Part shown: piece by piece, positions 63,766 to 64,000 of the stretch
How positions within the stretch are numbered: position 1 is the first letter of the stretch
Layout: each line of letters begins with the position of its first letter
From: Anaerolineaceae bacterium
GTDB taxonomy: Bacteria > Chloroflexota > Anaerolineae > Anaerolineales > Anaerolineaceae
DNA length: 64,000 nt
Assembly (NCBI GenBank): GCA_016841445.1
Contig: JAENZD010000001.1
Location: 868,001-932,000, forward strand
Direction of reading: 5' to 3'
Made by a program: the position numbers and the translations under genes
The notes under the pieces: generated by a model
Database searches by the model: none
What the model was told of the DNA's origin: nothing
The model's input: the letters and a program-made list of their open reading frames with translations, nothing else

Positions 63766-64000
63766 TTACAGCTGCTTGAAGAATTTAAGAATTTTCCTTT
63801 GCAACTTTCTAATAAGACTCTGCTCTCGAATTTGGCCTAATTGTTGCATTTTCTCCAGGATAAGGGCGTTGTAAAAACTTTTTGTTGGATCATCCAATAG
63901 GTACGGGTGATAAGATTGGTTGATTGTGTTCCCTTCGTGAGAATTGATTTCCAGAATTTTAAACCCGGTTTCAGTGATTGCAATATCCAACCCCATGCTT
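63766..64000 (-). CDS. C-terminal end of an ATP-grasp-like protein (5' truncated by window)
   Basis: The frame is open to the right window edge; the visible 78 residues read SMGLDIAITETGFKILEINSHEGNT and then a helical, basic C-terminus. The segment MGLDIAITETGFKILEIN matches the metal- and ATP-binding end of ATP-grasp enzymes of the sugar-transfer-associated or alpha-L-glutamate-ligase type. An internal Met at 63996 is not the start. Its place in the glycan locus fits a sugar-transfer-associated ATP-grasp protein. Confidence 0.7.
   Translation of the reverse strand, partial: SMGLDIAITETGFKILEINSHEGNTINQSYHPYLLDDPTKSFYNALILEKMQQLGQIREQSLIRKLQRKILKFFKQL

Overview
The window most likely comes from an AT-rich member of the Chloroflexota, probably an Anaerolineae-type bacterium. 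This is an inference from gene content: Thr/Pro-rich linkers in a surface nuclease, BMP-type nucleoside ABC transporters, WYL regulators, NarL-type two-component systems and a large glycosyltransferase locus. No rRNA or universal marker gene is present to prove it. It is ordinary bacterial chromosome with many operons, a few mobile-element scars and one tRNA.

Layout. 1-2320: the tail of an unidentified gene, a terminator, a compact IS200/IS605 element with a stem that hides the tnpA ribosome binding site, and an anchored SNase-like nuclease. 2765-16207: a catabolic locus. It encodes UbiX, an LpdD-like protein, a UbiD decarboxylase, a two-subunit molybdenum hydroxylase, a BMP-type lipoprotein with its ABC transporter, an amidohydrolase/deaminase and an XRE-cupin regulator, arranged around a divergent promoter region with a palindrome. 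It looks like uptake, hydroxylation, deamination and decarboxylation of an N-heterocyclic or aromatic compound; the substrate is unknown. 16336-16548: remnant of an ArdC/ImmA-like gene. 16736-26659: a DNA-end-processing block, with a YhaO/YhaN-type (Mre11/Rad50-like, membrane-anchored) pair facing an AddA/AddB-type helicase-nuclease pair.

27484-35100: a regulator-led group with a WYL regulator preceded by a perfect palindrome, a small CxxC protein, a radical SAM/SPASM enzyme with unusual cysteine spacing, a protein starting with the DFVTNSSSSSY-type motif, a 1169-residue BspA-type leucine-rich-repeat protein without signal peptide, and a small acidic protein. This is one candidate for an undescribed modification system. 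35121-37967: a scarred accessory region with a DUF2201-like gene fragment, small unknown genes, and a tyrosine recombinase beside tRNA-Gly(CCC). 38191-42268: a two-component system, an AAA/ABC-type ATPase and a GarR-type dehydrogenase.

42298-64000: a large surface-polysaccharide locus with GT2, GT4, RgpF-domain and polytopic GT-C-like proteins, an NAD-dependent epimerase and the end of an ATP-grasp-like gene. Inside it, on the opposite strand, lies a tight four-gene operon of MBOAT acyltransferase, polytopic SGNH-like protein, AcsA-like ligase and acyl carrier protein. In composition it parallels the Dlt D-alanylation system, but the ligase is of the acetyl-CoA-synthetase type. I infer that it acylates the glycan made by the surrounding genes; this is the second candidate for a poorly described system.
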